A stretch of DNA of 64,000 nucleotides from JADJLQ01 sp031417835 (GCA_031417835.1 JANOWJ010000192.1:54554-118553); one strand, 5' to 3'. Positions 9,869 through 19,350 are shown, counted from the stretch's first letter. A program made the numbers and translations. The notes: generated from the sequence alone by a model not told the origin.

Positions 9869-10587
9869 ATGCAATGATAGACATTTCGGGGTTAACCAAA
9901 ACCTATATCATGGGATCTGACACGGTGCAGGCTCTAAAAGGGGTCAATCTTACGATTCATAAAAATGAATATACGGCCCTAATGGGACCCTCAGGTAGTG
10001 GTAAATCGACTTTGATGAATCTATTAGGGTGCCTGGATACGCCTACCAGCGGCACCTACATGTTGAATGGCTACGATGTGAGCCATATGGACGATAGTGA
10101 GCTAGCTCAGATCAGAAATAAAGAAATTGGATTTGTGTTTCAAACGTTTAATTTGTTGCCGAGACTGACTGCACTGGATAATGTTGCCTTGCCGTTGATC
10201 TATGCAGGCCAAAATAGAACTAAACGACTGGAGCGGGCAGCACATGTATTGGATATCGTAGGCCTCGGCGATAGAATGACCCATAGACCCAACGAATTAT
10301 CTGGAGGCCAACGACAGCGAGTAGCTATAGCCAGGGCTTTAGTTAATAATCCTAGTATTATCCTTGCAGATGAGCCTACTGGTAACCTGGACTCGAAAAC
10401 CAGCGATGAAATCATGCGAATATTTGAAGAAATCCATTCCCAGGGAAATACTATCATACTGGTCACCCATGAGCCAGATGTTTCACTGCATGCTCACCGC
10501 ATTGTACGATTAAAAGACGGAGCTATTGAATCTGATCAATTGAATCCTAACATAGTGCGCTATGGTGCACGTATGCTCAGTCATTAA
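9865..10587 (+). CDS. ABC transporter ATP-binding protein (MacB/LolD type)
   Basis: A 240-aa cytoplasmic ATPase subunit of the MacB/LolD/FtsE-like group, which works with FtsX-like permeases to move lipoproteins or export peptides and drugs. Walker A GPSGSGKS is at 41-48, Q-loop FVFQTFNLLP near 90-99, the signature LSGGQRQRVAIARAL from 145, Walker B IILADEPTGNLDS from 165, and the H-loop in LVTHEPD. It starts inside the gatC stop codon. No permease gene follows: the next gene is convergent, so the partner must be elsewhere. Confidence 0.93.
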   Translation: MNAMIDISGLTKTYIMGSDTVQALKGVNLTIHKNEYTALMGPSGSGKSTLMNLLGCLDTPTSGTYMLNGYDVSHMDDSELAQIRNKEIGFVFQTFNLLPRLTALDNVALPLIYAGQNRTKRLERAAHVLDIVGLGDRMTHRPNELSGGQRQRVAIARALVNNPSIILADEPTGNLDSKTSDEIMRIFEEIHSQGNTIILVTHEPDVSLHAHRIVRLKDGAIESDQLNPNIVRYGARMLSH

Positions 10588-10631
10588 AATACCTGCGTGT
10601 GCAACGCAAATCTAACTTTACTACTGGTCAG

Positions 10632-11249
10632 TCAAAATTTGCTCAACACTTCGGTTATAAATAGATTCCAAAGTTGAGGTTTGAACAGTATGGTCAGTAC
10701 AAATCCTGCTACTGCACCCCAAAAATGAGCAGTATGATCTATATACCCGTGCCCTTTTCTTGCAGCATAAGAAGAATACAACAGGTACAAAACCGAAGCT
10801 ACGACTCCCGGTATAGGTATAACATAAAATAACAACAGCTCTATCCATGGATAGAAAATAATGAATGAAAACATGATCCCGGAGACTGACCCCGATGCGC
10901 CTACACTTGCAAAGCCAGCTTGATCTTCGTGTTTATGATAAGTCATTAGATTAGCAAAAAGACCACTTAAGAGGTATACAATGAGATAATAGATGCGACC
11001 TTTTAAAGGGTCAAAAATATTTATAAATGTAGATTCTAGTATGGTGCCAAAACTATACAATGCATACATATTAAAAGCGAGATGGATCCAATCACCATGG
11101 ACAAATGTGCCGGTCATCAGCCTCGCATATTCACGATTTCTTTTTTCGCGATAGGGATAGTGCTTTAATTTTTCTAATATATCCGGTCGCTGAAACGCCT
11201 GCCAGGATATAATTACATTCAATAAAATAAGGGCAAGGGTAATAGTCAT
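10632..11249 (-). CDS. Rhomboid family intramembrane serine protease
   Basis: A 205-aa polytopic membrane protease. The conserved HGDWIHLAFNMYAL segment (residues 51-64) precedes the nucleophile motif GASG with Ser119, and the catalytic His is His175 in DHTAHFWGAVAG. This Ser-His dyad plus about six hydrophobic segments fit the small GlpG-like class. It starts 12 bp after the rlmH stop codon, so it is probably the last gene of a GH13-rlmH-rhomboid operon. Its substrate is unknown. Confidence 0.9.
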   Translation of the reverse strand: MTITLALILLNVIISWQAFQRPDILEKLKHYPYREKRNREYARLMTGTFVHGDWIHLAFNMYALYSFGTILESTFINIFDPLKGRIYYLIVYLLSGLFANLMTYHKHEDQAGFASVGASGSVSGIMFSFIIFYPWIELLLFYVIPIPGVVASVLYLLYSSYAARKGHGYIDHTAHFWGAVAGFVLTILFKPQLWNLFITEVLSKF

Positions 11250-11261
11250 ATAAGTTGTAGC

Positions 11262-11735
11262 TTAATCATTATGGTAAGGTTCGTTCTTCAAAATAGTAAA
11301 TCCTCTATAGATCTGTTCCAACACGAAAAGTCGTACCATATCATGAGAAAATGTCATCTTCGAAAGTGAAATTTTATCTTTTGATCGTTTTATAAGGCTA
11401 TGGTGAAACCCAAATGCACCTCCTATCAAAAAAATAACTCGTTTAGTACTGGAGATCATCAGTTTGTTTAATAGTCGAGAAAACTCCCTGGAAGTATATT
11501 TTTCACCATGTTCATCTAATAAAATCAATACATCTTCTGGTTGTATTTTTTTTAAAATTAATTCCGCTTGTAGCTGCAATGATTTTTCTTTATCAGATGA
11601 TCGATTTGTCTTTGACTCGTTGAGTTCTAAGTAATCGAATGGTATGTAATGTTTTATTTTAAGCAAGTAGTGGTTAATGCCTTCATCCAAGTATTTTTGT
11701 GAATTTTTTCCTATACACCACACTTCTAGTTTCAT
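11262..11735 (-). CDS. rlmH: 23S rRNA (pseudouridine1915-N3)-methyltransferase RlmH
   Basis: A 157-aa SPOUT-class methyltransferase that N3-methylates pseudouridine 1915 in helix 69 of 23S rRNA as a dimer. The AdoMet knot region is clear: ILLDEHGEKYTSREF near 71-85, then FLIGGAFGF at 102-110, and the C-terminal SKMTFSHDMVRLFVLEQIYRG with the family ending KNEPYHND. Full length with an ATG start. Spaced 8 bp from the GH13 lipoprotein gene upstream and 12 bp from rhomboid downstream, consistent with one transcript. Confidence 0.96.
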   Translation of the reverse strand: MKLEVWCIGKNSQKYLDEGINHYLLKIKHYIPFDYLELNESKTNRSSDKEKSLQLQAELILKKIQPEDVLILLDEHGEKYTSREFSRLLNKLMISSTKRVIFLIGGAFGFHHSLIKRSKDKISLSKMTFSHDMVRLFVLEQIYRGFTILKNEPYHND

Positions 11736-11743
11736 GGCATTTG

Positions 11744-13132
11744 TTAATTGCTATATACCCGATATTCCCATGGTTTTAACTGAATAGTCTGGCCATTTTT
11801 ATATGCTGCTTCTTTACCGGTATAGATCTCTTTGACACCCGTGATATCTTGATTGAGGCTGGCGGTTTGATTTTTTTTGGAAAGATTAAGGATTACCACT
11901 ACGGACTGGCCATCTTTGGTCTTTTTAAATGCAAATACATCCTTATGCGAAGCGATTTTTTCTAATGGGGTACCCGCGGAACCATTGCCCATTGATTTAT
12001 TATTTTGTTTAAGGTCAAACAGCGACTTATAAAAAGAAGTATAAGCGTAAGATTTCCACTGAATAGAATCCTTATCAAAAAATTTAAGCCTTCGTTTTAA
12101 TGGTTCTTCCTGGCCATTGTAAAGCAGCGGCATTCCGTCAAATGTAAAATTAAGCACAGCCATAGCCTTATGTGCGTCACCCATGCGTTCAAACTCGGTG
12201 CCTTGCCATGAGTTTTCATCGTGATTGGATGTAAAATAGATGTGATAGCCTTTTTGATTTCTGGCTAAATCTTTAGTTATAAAAGTATCTATATCATTAG
12301 CATGTTTATTGCCTTTGGCGATCTCATTGCAAATGTGATGGAACTCCCACCCATAATCAAGGTCCAGGGATTCATCATTTCTGAACTGAGGCGTTTCACT
12401 TTCACCCAATAAGAGTACCTGTTTTATAGTTCGTAAACTATCGGAAACGGTCCGCCAAAAATCAGCAGGTACATTGTGTGCTACATCATATCGATAGCCA
12501 TCTATATCAAAATCAGTGATCCAATATTGCATGGCATCGATCTGAGCTTGGCGCATGCCTTTATTGTCATAATTAAGATCAGCCACATCTGTCCATCCCC
12601 AGGATTTGCCAGTGCCGGGATCTATAGGATCTATAATATTGCCAGCAGAATCTTGTGTATAGTATTCAGGATGAGATTTTACCCAGACATGGCCCCAACC
12701 GGTGTGATTAGGCACCCAGTCTATGATGATTTTCATGCCTGCAGCATGGATCTTGGTTACCAGATTTTTAAACTCTTCTTTTGTGCCAAATTCTGCATTA
12801 GTCTCCATAAAATCACTTACGCTATAGTAGCTTCCGAGGCTTCCTTTTCGTTTTTCTAAACTGATGGGAAAAATAGGCATCAACCATAAGATATCTACAC
12901 CCATCTGGTCCAGTCGGTCTATATGGCCTGCAAGTGCATTAAACGTGCCTTCTTTTGAAAATTGGCGAATATTTACCTCATACATTACTGCTTGATCATC
13001 CCAATCGGGATTGCCATGAATTATAGCTTTTGTTGGAGCTTCGGTGGTATTGACTTGCTGTATTTTCGGTTCAGCCTTACGGCAAGAGACTAGACAAATC
13101 AAAAAAGAGAACAAGAATGCAAACTGTTTCAT
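11744..13132 (-). CDS. GH13 alpha-amylase family lipoprotein
   Basis: A 462-aa glycoside hydrolase of the alpha-amylase family. The N-terminus is a lipoprotein signal ending LVSC (Cys17), so it is cell-envelope anchored. Conserved regions: DWVPNHTG (138-145), nucleophile Asp216 in DGYRYDVAHN, acid/base Glu244 in LLLGESE, transition-state stabiliser Asp305 in FTSNHDENSW. All three catalytic residues are present. A short C-terminal beta domain ends in WEYRVYSN. It is probably an alpha-glucan hydrolase or transglycosidase; exact specificity is open. A paralogue without a signal peptide lies at 45624-46910. First gene of a likely operon with rlmH and rhomboid. Confidence 0.93.
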   Translation of the reverse strand: MKQFAFLFSFLICLVSCRKAEPKIQQVNTTEAPTKAIIHGNPDWDDQAVMYEVNIRQFSKEGTFNALAGHIDRLDQMGVDILWLMPIFPISLEKRKGSLGSYYSVSDFMETNAEFGTKEEFKNLVTKIHAAGMKIIIDWVPNHTGWGHVWVKSHPEYYTQDSAGNIIDPIDPGTGKSWGWTDVADLNYDNKGMRQAQIDAMQYWITDFDIDGYRYDVAHNVPADFWRTVSDSLRTIKQVLLLGESETPQFRNDESLDLDYGWEFHHICNEIAKGNKHANDIDTFITKDLARNQKGYHIYFTSNHDENSWQGTEFERMGDAHKAMAVLNFTFDGMPLLYNGQEEPLKRRLKFFDKDSIQWKSYAYTSFYKSLFDLKQNNKSMGNGSAGTPLEKIASHKDVFAFKKTKDGQSVVVILNLSKKNQTASLNQDITGVKEIYTGKEAAYKNGQTIQLKPWEYRVYSN

Positions 13133-13150
13133 AAATTATAACTTTAATGT

Positions 13151-13158
13151 TAAAGATA
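13151..13158 (-). promoter_or_regulatory. Near-consensus -7 element for the GH13 lipoprotein
   Basis: Reverse-strand TATCTTTA, one mismatch to TAnnTTTG, about 18 nt upstream of the ATG at 13132. Confidence 0.35.
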
Positions 13159-13190
13159 AATATTTGAATTTATATCAATAGACCATAAAA

Positions 13191-14837
13191 TCAATAGAGT
13201 TTTTCACTCAGGGAAGTATGGTCTTGAAAAGTCTTTTTAATCCATTTTTGGAGGTCATCAGCTAGAGCATGGGCTTTGATCATGTGTAAGAATGCAAGGA
13301 TATTTTGAACTTTGCTCACCGATGGGGGACCTAGATGATTTTCAAGAAATGTAGTCAGTATGGATTTATACGATTGTTCCAACCAGGCTGCTTCTTTGGG
13401 CCATAGCCGTTGGGTATAGGCCTTTAATTGTTCGAGCGAAAGCGGAGATTCCAAAAGTGCCTTGGCTTCCGACATCATATGATGGCTAATATAAAAATCG
13501 ATCAGAAGATTTTTGCTTTTGAATTGTAGAGAGTTTTGTAAACTTTTGATCACCAAATCGGCATTGATATGATAGTCAATCGAATATTTAAGATACTTTT
13601 CATCCGGCTGATATTGCAATAACGCAAGGGCATATTTTTTAGATGCAGGGTCCTCCGGAAAAAAAGACCAAAGCCTATCCATAAACTTAAATTTCCAAAA
13701 TTCGTCTTTGGTTTGAGCCATCAGCCACTGGCCTAATTGGCGGGCATATTCTTTGTGTGAGGATACTATAATTTCGAGAGTCGATAGCCACTTCGAAAGG
13801 TCATTATTGCCTTCGAAAGCCTCTTTCAAAAGTGATTCATCTTGTATTCTCATAGCAGTTTTCGCCAAAGTGACCAATGGCAAGGGATTGGATTCGCGGC
13901 GGCCAATTTTTTTGAGCAATACTGCATTTAAATTTTTCCGGGAGTCAGGATCAGCATTAAAAAATAATACTTCATACAAATTATGAGGGCTGTGTATCAT
14001 CGGATAGCCTGGGTCCGTAAACAAGATCATCAGCTTACCTTCTAGTTCAATCCTGTAATCCGGTGCAAGCGTCAAATCCAAGATACTGCGGAGTCTTTGA
14101 TGGATCAGGATCCAGAACTTTTCGTATTCTCCAAAATACATATCCAATTTTCGATAAATCGAGTGATATTTTTGCAAAAGCTCATGACAAATAGCAAACG
14201 ACTCGATCGGATTTTCTAATGCGATAAGATCATCGGCTTGCAGCAATAATTCCTCACTTATCCAAAATAAGGATTGCATGGATCCTTTGGCTATTTTACC
14301 TAATGCATTGGGTATTAATCTCGTCATGCTCTTGATCAAGTCGTGATACTTTTGTTCAGGAGACGATACTTGTACCTTGCTGGCAAAATGAAGTTTTAAT
14401 GCCTGACCAAACTGTTTATTCGTACGCGCATACCTTTGTAAAAATCGATCAAGATCGAGTTTAGGGATTTGGCTTAAGATGACCGGTATTGAGATGCGAT
14501 TAGGCAATCCAATGTCTTTGGTAGCGAGAGGCTTTATGGGTTTATCGAGCTCTTCATTATTTCTGCGATGGAGGATGATAGCGGCTATCAGATGAATACA
14601 TAGTTTTTTACCAGCTTTACCGCATCGGCAGTAGGCATGACGCAGATATTTCCTTCCAAATCCTATTTCAGTGTATAATTCATCTTCATGGATTAAACTA
14701 CTTTTGAGAATCAGTGATCCGGCCTCAGCAAAATGCAACGAAAGTGTATTCCCATTGGCTTCTACCCAATCAAATGCCTGTTGGAATAGATCAGGGTCTA
14801 CAAAGTTTTCTATATATCGCCACTCGGGTTTCTGCAT
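13191..14837 (-). CDS. SWIM zinc finger protein
   Basis: A 548-aa protein with an N-terminal SWIM finger: Cys70 and Cys72 (CRC), then Cys80 and His82 (CIH), in the CxC...CxH arrangement typical of SWIM domains, which bind DNA or protein. The rest (about 100-548) is alpha-helical and reads like a scaffold of helical repeats, without an enzymatic motif I recognise. In other bacteria SWIM proteins often lie near SNF2 helicases or MoxR/VWA clusters, but neither is seen here. No signal peptide. Function unknown; the SWIM call is from motif only. Confidence 0.75.
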   Translation of the reverse strand: MQKPEWRYIENFVDPDLFQQAFDWVEANGNTLSLHFAEAGSLILKSSLIHEDELYTEIGFGRKYLRHAYCRCGKAGKKLCIHLIAAIILHRRNNEELDKPIKPLATKDIGLPNRISIPVILSQIPKLDLDRFLQRYARTNKQFGQALKLHFASKVQVSSPEQKYHDLIKSMTRLIPNALGKIAKGSMQSLFWISEELLLQADDLIALENPIESFAICHELLQKYHSIYRKLDMYFGEYEKFWILIHQRLRSILDLTLAPDYRIELEGKLMILFTDPGYPMIHSPHNLYEVLFFNADPDSRKNLNAVLLKKIGRRESNPLPLVTLAKTAMRIQDESLLKEAFEGNNDLSKWLSTLEIIVSSHKEYARQLGQWLMAQTKDEFWKFKFMDRLWSFFPEDPASKKYALALLQYQPDEKYLKYSIDYHINADLVIKSLQNSLQFKSKNLLIDFYISHHMMSEAKALLESPLSLEQLKAYTQRLWPKEAAWLEQSYKSILTTFLENHLGPPSVSKVQNILAFLHMIKAHALADDLQKWIKKTFQDHTSLSEKLY

Positions 14838-14848
14838 GGATTAACCCC

Positions 14849-14856
14849 TAAAGGTA
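14849..14856 (-). promoter_or_regulatory. Near-consensus -7 element for the SWIM gene
   Basis: Reverse-strand TACCTTTA, one mismatch to TAnnTTTG, about 12 nt upstream of the ATG at 14837, giving a very short leader. Confidence 0.3.
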
Positions 14857-14885
14857 GCAGAAATAATCCATTGCTCTGGGGCTTT

Positions 14886-14903
14886 GGACTTCTACCGAAG
14901 TCC
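14886..14903 (-). other. Perfect 7-bp hairpin between subtilisin and SWIM genes
   Basis: GGACTTC, loop TACC, GAAGTCC: a perfect stem with a 4-base loop starting 13 nt past the subtilisin stop codon. It could end the subtilisin transcript or protect its 3' end, but no T-run follows on the reverse strand, so it is not a standard intrinsic terminator. Confidence 0.35.
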
Positions 14904-14915
14904 ACCAGAATGATG

Positions 14916-16589
14916 CTAAGCTTTGGCTTTTACAGGAAGTCCGGTAAATGATTTATTGCCTTTCATTTTAGAAGCAGCTTGTATGGCTTTTGATGCATTG
15001 ACATACGATCCAGTTTTACAGAGATCTTGCAACATGACGGAGTCGTCTGTACCAGGTTTGATTACTTTTTTATTGAACGTAGACCCATTCTCTAAGATAG
15101 CTTTACGGACTTGTTTAGCACTCAATTTTGGATACAATGATCTGATTTGAGCTGCTACTCCGGCCATGACAGGAGATGCCATACTGGTACCATCTGCAAA
15201 CTCGTATTTATTCTCCGGCGCAGTACTATAGATTCTCACACCAGGGGAAAAGATGTCTACTGATTTTTTACCATAATTAGAAAAAGAAGCTATTAGATCT
15301 TCATTCATTGAAAAAGAGATAGCACCTACATCCAACCAGTTTTTAACTTCCTTTTTTCGAAACAACCCTTTTGTGTCCAATGACTTTACAGGGAAATGAA
15401 GTGTAGCATCGTTGTCTTCGGCGGCATTTCCAGCAGCATGGACCAGTAGTACATCGCGTTGTTCGGCGTATCGGATAGCATCATCCACTGCTTTTTTATA
15501 GGGTGACTCTCCTTTGCCAAAACTCATGTTGATGACCCGTGCACCGTTATCTACAGCATAGCGGATGGCATTGGCGACATCTTTGTCGTGTTCGTCTCCA
15601 TCAGGGACTGCTCTCAGGGCCATAATCTTTACATTAGTCGCTACTCCATCCATTCCGATGCCATTGCCTCGCACTGCAGCTATAATGCCTGCGACATGGG
15701 TACCGTGAAATGCATCTGGGCCTTTAACATCATTGTTTCCATAATAGCGTTCTTCAGTATTTTCATAGTTATCCCCAATTATTTTTCTGGAATTAAAATC
15801 TGCATTGTACTGGTATAAAAATTTCGCTTCGAGATCGGTCCTAGGAGCTCCATATTCGTCTTTTATAGATTGATTGATCTGGTCAAACGAGTTGATGGTA
15901 GGTTGCTCCAATAATATTTGTGCTAAAATCTTGCTGCCTACATTTACATACACATTTTTATTGGTGTCAATCTTAGCTAGATTGAATGAATTCAGTGGAA
16001 GGCCACCAAGTTCTTTTTCGACTGCATCGATGACTTGCAATAGTATAGCTTCATTACGCTTAAGATCTTTCCATTGATCCTCTGCATTTTGTTTTTTACC
16101 TTCTATGTCTTTTTCAATCTCGAGGTATCGTTCATATCCTATTCTCTGCTCTTTAGATAGTGTTGCAGGGTTGATGGATTTATACTTTTTTCTGAGTCGG
16201 GCCAATGTCCTAGTGGCTTCATACGTATCAAATTGTACATTTTCACCAGATTTATTGCCCAAAAAATTCCAACCATACAGATCGTCTATATATCCATTTT
16301 GATCGTCATCGATACCATTTCCAGCTATTTCTTTGGGATTGACCCAAATGTTTTGTTTGAGATCTTCATGATGGATGTCGACTCCGCCATCTATCACGGC
16401 GACAATGACTTCATAGGACGGTTTCTTCAAAATGAAGGTCTTTAAAGCCTCGTCTATGTCGACTCCGGGCAGATTATTTTTAGCTCCGCGCAAGTGCCAG
16501 TTGACCAAATCCAGGCCCTCATCCTGAGCATTTATCTTGCAAAAAATCACACAAATACATACAATGCTCCAAACCAATTTGAGTTTCAT
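14916..16589 (-). CDS. Secreted S8 family (subtilisin-like) serine protease
   Basis: A 557-aa exported subtilase. The signal peptide MKLKLVWSIVCICVIFC ends near KINAQ at residue 22. The triad is Asp67 (AVIDGGVD), His298 (FHGTHVAG) and Ser469 (GTSMASP), with oxyanion Asn388 (AAGN). About 230 residues separate Asp and His, far more than in subtilisin: this insertion holds an Asp-rich, possibly Ca-binding segment (GIDDDQNGYIDDLYGWNF, 92-109) and a charged helical stretch (about 125-195). Such insertions recur in Bacteroidota subtilases. No T9SS sorting domain is evident at the C-terminus. A GTG at 16655 would give a longer N-terminus, but the ATG at 16589 begins the signal peptide and is preferred. 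Confidence 0.92.
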   Translation of the reverse strand: MKLKLVWSIVCICVIFCKINAQDEGLDLVNWHLRGAKNNLPGVDIDEALKTFILKKPSYEVIVAVIDGGVDIHHEDLKQNIWVNPKEIAGNGIDDDQNGYIDDLYGWNFLGNKSGENVQFDTYEATRTLARLRKKYKSINPATLSKEQRIGYERYLEIEKDIEGKKQNAEDQWKDLKRNEAILLQVIDAVEKELGGLPLNSFNLAKIDTNKNVYVNVGSKILAQILLEQPTINSFDQINQSIKDEYGAPRTDLEAKFLYQYNADFNSRKIIGDNYENTEERYYGNNDVKGPDAFHGTHVAGIIAAVRGNGIGMDGVATNVKIMALRAVPDGDEHDKDVANAIRYAVDNGARVINMSFGKGESPYKKAVDDAIRYAEQRDVLLVHAAGNAAEDNDATLHFPVKSLDTKGLFRKKEVKNWLDVGAISFSMNEDLIASFSNYGKKSVDIFSPGVRIYSTAPENKYEFADGTSMASPVMAGVAAQIRSLYPKLSAKQVRKAILENGSTFNKKVIKPGTDDSVMLQDLCKTGSYVNASKAIQAASKMKGNKSFTGLPVKAKA

Positions 16590-16692
16590 CCTACAAATAA
16601 CATCTAATTCAACCACAAGGTCAGAATAATTGTAATGTTTTAACAAAAATTTCACGACTCAAACAAAGTTTTTTTTCTGGATGGAGAAATTA

Positions 16693-16700
16693 TAACTTTG
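16693..16700 (+). promoter_or_regulatory. Perfect Bacteroidota -7 element (TAACTTTG)
   Basis: Exact match to TAnnTTTG, 34 nt ahead of the barrel protein ATG at 16735. No clear -33 box. Confidence 0.5.
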
Positions 16701-16734
16701 TGTTCCTGATTTAACCCTCGGTGTCCCGTATTTA

Positions 16735-17403
16735 ATGAGGCTTAAAATTATATTTTTAGTAGTTGTGGTCCTGTCGAGTACAGCCGCAATAGCTCAGACA
16801 TTTCAAGTAGGAGCTATGGGCGGTGCTACGCTTTTGGTAGGAGACTACCCATCCTATTCATTTGATAATGCCTTTAAAATTCTCGCCAATCCTGGCTTTG
16901 GACTGTTTTTACGTAGACCTATTCAAAAAAACCTAGGTGTTAAAGCTTCGCTTTATGCCACTTCTTTTCAGGGTGATGACCGATTATATCCGATCAATCT
17001 TGGGTCTCGGAATCCCAGCCTCTTTAAATATCCTGTGGTAGAAATGCAAATTACAGCAGATTATAGCCCTTTTGGGGTACGATTGGCATCCAGACTCATC
17101 CGTTTTTATCTACTTGCGGGAATTGGTTTTACAAAGACTTCTATTAAAGTACCTGTAGATAATGACTGCCCCGTAGTCAACCTTTCCATTCCAGCCGGAC
17201 TCGGTATCCGTACAGATATCAATGAAAAAATGACCTTTTTTATCCAAGCAGAATATGTCCAGGGACTCAATGATTGTCTGGAAGATTATGCTGGCCCTAC
17301 CAATACAAAGGATTTATACGGATCTATCAAATTAGGTGTGGCTTACTTGGTGGCCCCTAATTATTATGGGACAGGTCGGAATATAGGCTGTCCGAGATTT
17401 TAG
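16735..17403 (+). CDS. Outer-membrane beta-barrel protein (DUF6089-like)
   Basis: A 222-aa exported protein: a signal peptide (MRLKIIFLVVVVLSSTAAIAQ) followed by alternating hydrophobic strands typical of an 8-stranded barrel (VGAMGGATLLVGDY, GFGLFLRRPI, VKASLYATSF, FYLLAGIGFTKT, FFIQAEYVQGLND, SIKLGVAYLVA). The pattern resembles the DUF6089/OmpA-like porin families common in Bacteroidota, often linked to surface assembly. The C-terminus does not end in the usual aromatic residue: a loop with two cysteines across the protein (NDCPV and NIGCPRF) follows instead. Divergent from the subtilisin gene. Precise role unknown. Confidence 0.75.
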   Translation: MRLKIIFLVVVVLSSTAAIAQTFQVGAMGGATLLVGDYPSYSFDNAFKILANPGFGLFLRRPIQKNLGVKASLYATSFQGDDRLYPINLGSRNPSLFKYPVVEMQITADYSPFGVRLASRLIRFYLLAGIGFTKTSIKVPVDNDCPVVNLSIPAGLGIRTDINEKMTFFIQAEYVQGLNDCLEDYAGPTNTKDLYGSIKLGVAYLVAPNYYGTGRNIGCPRF

Positions 17404-17442
17404 GGTGATTGCATAATTAAATGGATCTTTGTCACATAGATC

Positions 17443-19350
17443 TTGGACTATCTTTCACCATATGAAGTATTAAAAACATACTGGGGGTATAGCACCTTTA
17501 GGGTTCGCCAAGAGACAGTCATCAAATCGATTCTCAATGGTCAGGACTCCCTTGCCTTGTTGCCGACCGGAGGGGGCAAGTCCATCTGTTTTCAAGTACC
17601 TGCTTTATGTATGCCTGGTATCTGTCTGGTTTTTTCTCCGCTGATCTCTTTGATGAATGACCAGGTACATCAGCTCAAACGAAGGAATATCTCTGCCGAA
17701 CTGATCCATTCTGGTCTAAGCTTTAGGGATATAGACCGCATCTTGGATAATTGTGCTTTTGGCGATGTCAAATTATTATACCTCTCTCCCGAGCGATTGG
17801 CATCGGAAAAAACCTGGTCCCGAATTCTTCGATTGAAGGTCAACTTAATAGCAGTAGATGAGGCACATTGTATCAGCCAATGGGGTTATGACTTCAGGCC
17901 TTCCTATTTAGAAATCGGCAAGATCAGAGAGTGGATGCCAAAAGTGCCTGTACTTGCCTTAACTGCAACAGCTACACCAGAAGTAACAAAAGATATTCAA
18001 GAAAAACTACTGTTCAGGCGACCCAATGTCATACAATCCAGTTTTGCAAGAAGTAATCTGTCCTATATTGTACTGCATACTGAGGATAAACAAGCCAGGA
18101 TGATGACCATATTTCAAAAATCTCAAGGCAGTGGCATCGTCTATGTTCGCAATAGAAAGGCTGCCAAGGTATGTAGCGACTTCCTCAATCAACAAGGGAT
18201 CAGCGCCAGCTTTTACCATGCAGGCTTGAGTCAAGACGAACGATTGGAGCGAGAAATGGATTGGAAAACCAATAAAACCAGTATAATCTGCGCAACCAAC
18301 GCGTTTGGTATGGGTATAGATAAACCTGATGTGCGCAGTGTGGTGCATTATGATTTGCCCAATTCGATGGAAGCATATTTCCAAGAAGCGGGCAGGGCAG
18401 GTCGGGATGGTCTACGATCCTATGCAGTAGCCCTGATCGGACCAGCTGATCGTAAATTGATGTTTGAACGCTTTGAAGCCAATTTCCCAAGTCTGGATTT
18501 TATTCAAAAATTGTACAAGACACTTGCGATACACTTCCAGATTGCTACGGGCAGCATTTCGGATCAATCGTTTAATTTTGATGTGATTTCTTTTTGCGAA
18601 ACACATCGGTTAGATATCTTACCTACTTTGGAAGGGCTTAAAGTATTAGAGCATGCCGGATATCTCGTATTAAATGACTCTGTCTATCAGCCCTCTGAAT
18701 TGCAGTTGCTCGCTGATCGAGAAACGCTGTATCGATATCAAGTAAAACATGCCGAAGAGGATGCCTTACTCAAAACAATATTAAGATCCTATGAAGGCGT
18801 TTCATTCAATCCCGTAAAAATATCTGAATTCAAACTGGCTCGCAACCTTGAATCCCATGAAGAAGATGTAATTTTCTTTTTAAACAATCTTCATCAAGCT
18901 GGCATCATCTCTTATAAACCTAAAAGTGATGATCCAAAATTAATATTCAAAGGTGAAAGAATTAAAAGCACCAACCTTACGATTGATCAAAAATGGTATA
19001 CATTCAGAAAAAATCGAGCGATCCAACAAATTCATCAAATCTGGTCTTATGTGGACGCATCTGTGTGTAGGAGTCTGGAGATGCAGACTTATTTTGGTGA
19101 GACAGAAGTTGTGCCATGTGGTATTTGCGATTTGTGTATAAAACGAAAAAAGGAATCCGCAAACCCTCATAATAATATTAAATCAAATGTGTCTAACTTT
19201 ATAAAAAGCCATCATCCTATTCGGCTGCAAGATCTGGTGCATGAATTTTCTATGATTCATTCGGAGCAAGTATTAGAAATAATTGAGTCTCTTGAAAGTG
19301 AACAACTGATCCAAATAGATCACGAAACCATCCAGTGGAAAGAGCAATGA
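17443..19350 (+). CDS. recQ: ATP-dependent DNA helicase RecQ
   Basis: A 635-aa 3'-5' DNA helicase used in recombination and fork repair. Walker A PTGGGKS is at 41-47, the DEAH box at 139-142 (AVDEAHCISQWGYDFRPSY), motif VI is in EAGRAGRDG, and a zinc-binding set Cys542, Cys559, Cys562, Cys565 gives the RecQ-specific C-x16-C-x2-C-x2-C. A short winged-helix-like region follows; there is no HRDC domain. An in-frame TAG lies just two codons before the TTG at 17443, and the next in-frame ATG falls after Walker A, so the TTG start is effectively forced; the N-terminus (SPYEVLKTYWGYSTFR) is complete for RecQ. Its TGA overlaps the ATG of the glycosyltransferase. Confidence 0.94.
   Translation: MDYLSPYEVLKTYWGYSTFRVRQETVIKSILNGQDSLALLPTGGGKSICFQVPALCMPGICLVFSPLISLMNDQVHQLKRRNISAELIHSGLSFRDIDRILDNCAFGDVKLLYLSPERLASEKTWSRILRLKVNLIAVDEAHCISQWGYDFRPSYLEIGKIREWMPKVPVLALTATATPEVTKDIQEKLLFRRPNVIQSSFARSNLSYIVLHTEDKQARMMTIFQKSQGSGIVYVRNRKAAKVCSDFLNQQGISASFYHAGLSQDERLEREMDWKTNKTSIICATNAFGMGIDKPDVRSVVHYDLPNSMEAYFQEAGRAGRDGLRSYAVALIGPADRKLMFERFEANFPSLDFIQKLYKTLAIHFQIATGSISDQSFNFDVISFCETHRLDILPTLEGLKVLEHAGYLVLNDSVYQPSELQLLADRETLYRYQVKHAEEDALLKTILRSYEGVSFNPVKISEFKLARNLESHEEDVIFFLNNLHQAGIISYKPKSDDPKLIFKGERIKSTNLTIDQKWYTFRKNRAIQQIHQIWSYVDASVCRSLEMQTYFGETEVVPCGICDLCIKRKKESANPHNNIKSNVSNFIKSHHPIRLQDLVHEFSMIHSEQVLEIIESLESEQLIQIDHETIQWKEQ

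Noticed and set aside
14838..14915. A standard intrinsic terminator after the subtilase gene
   Set aside because: The perfect hairpin at 14886-14903 lacks a T-run on the transcribed side; listed only as a hairpin.
17404..17445. A frameshift at the recQ N-terminus
   Set aside because: The protein from the TTG start already begins at the expected family N-terminus, so no missing upstream part is needed.
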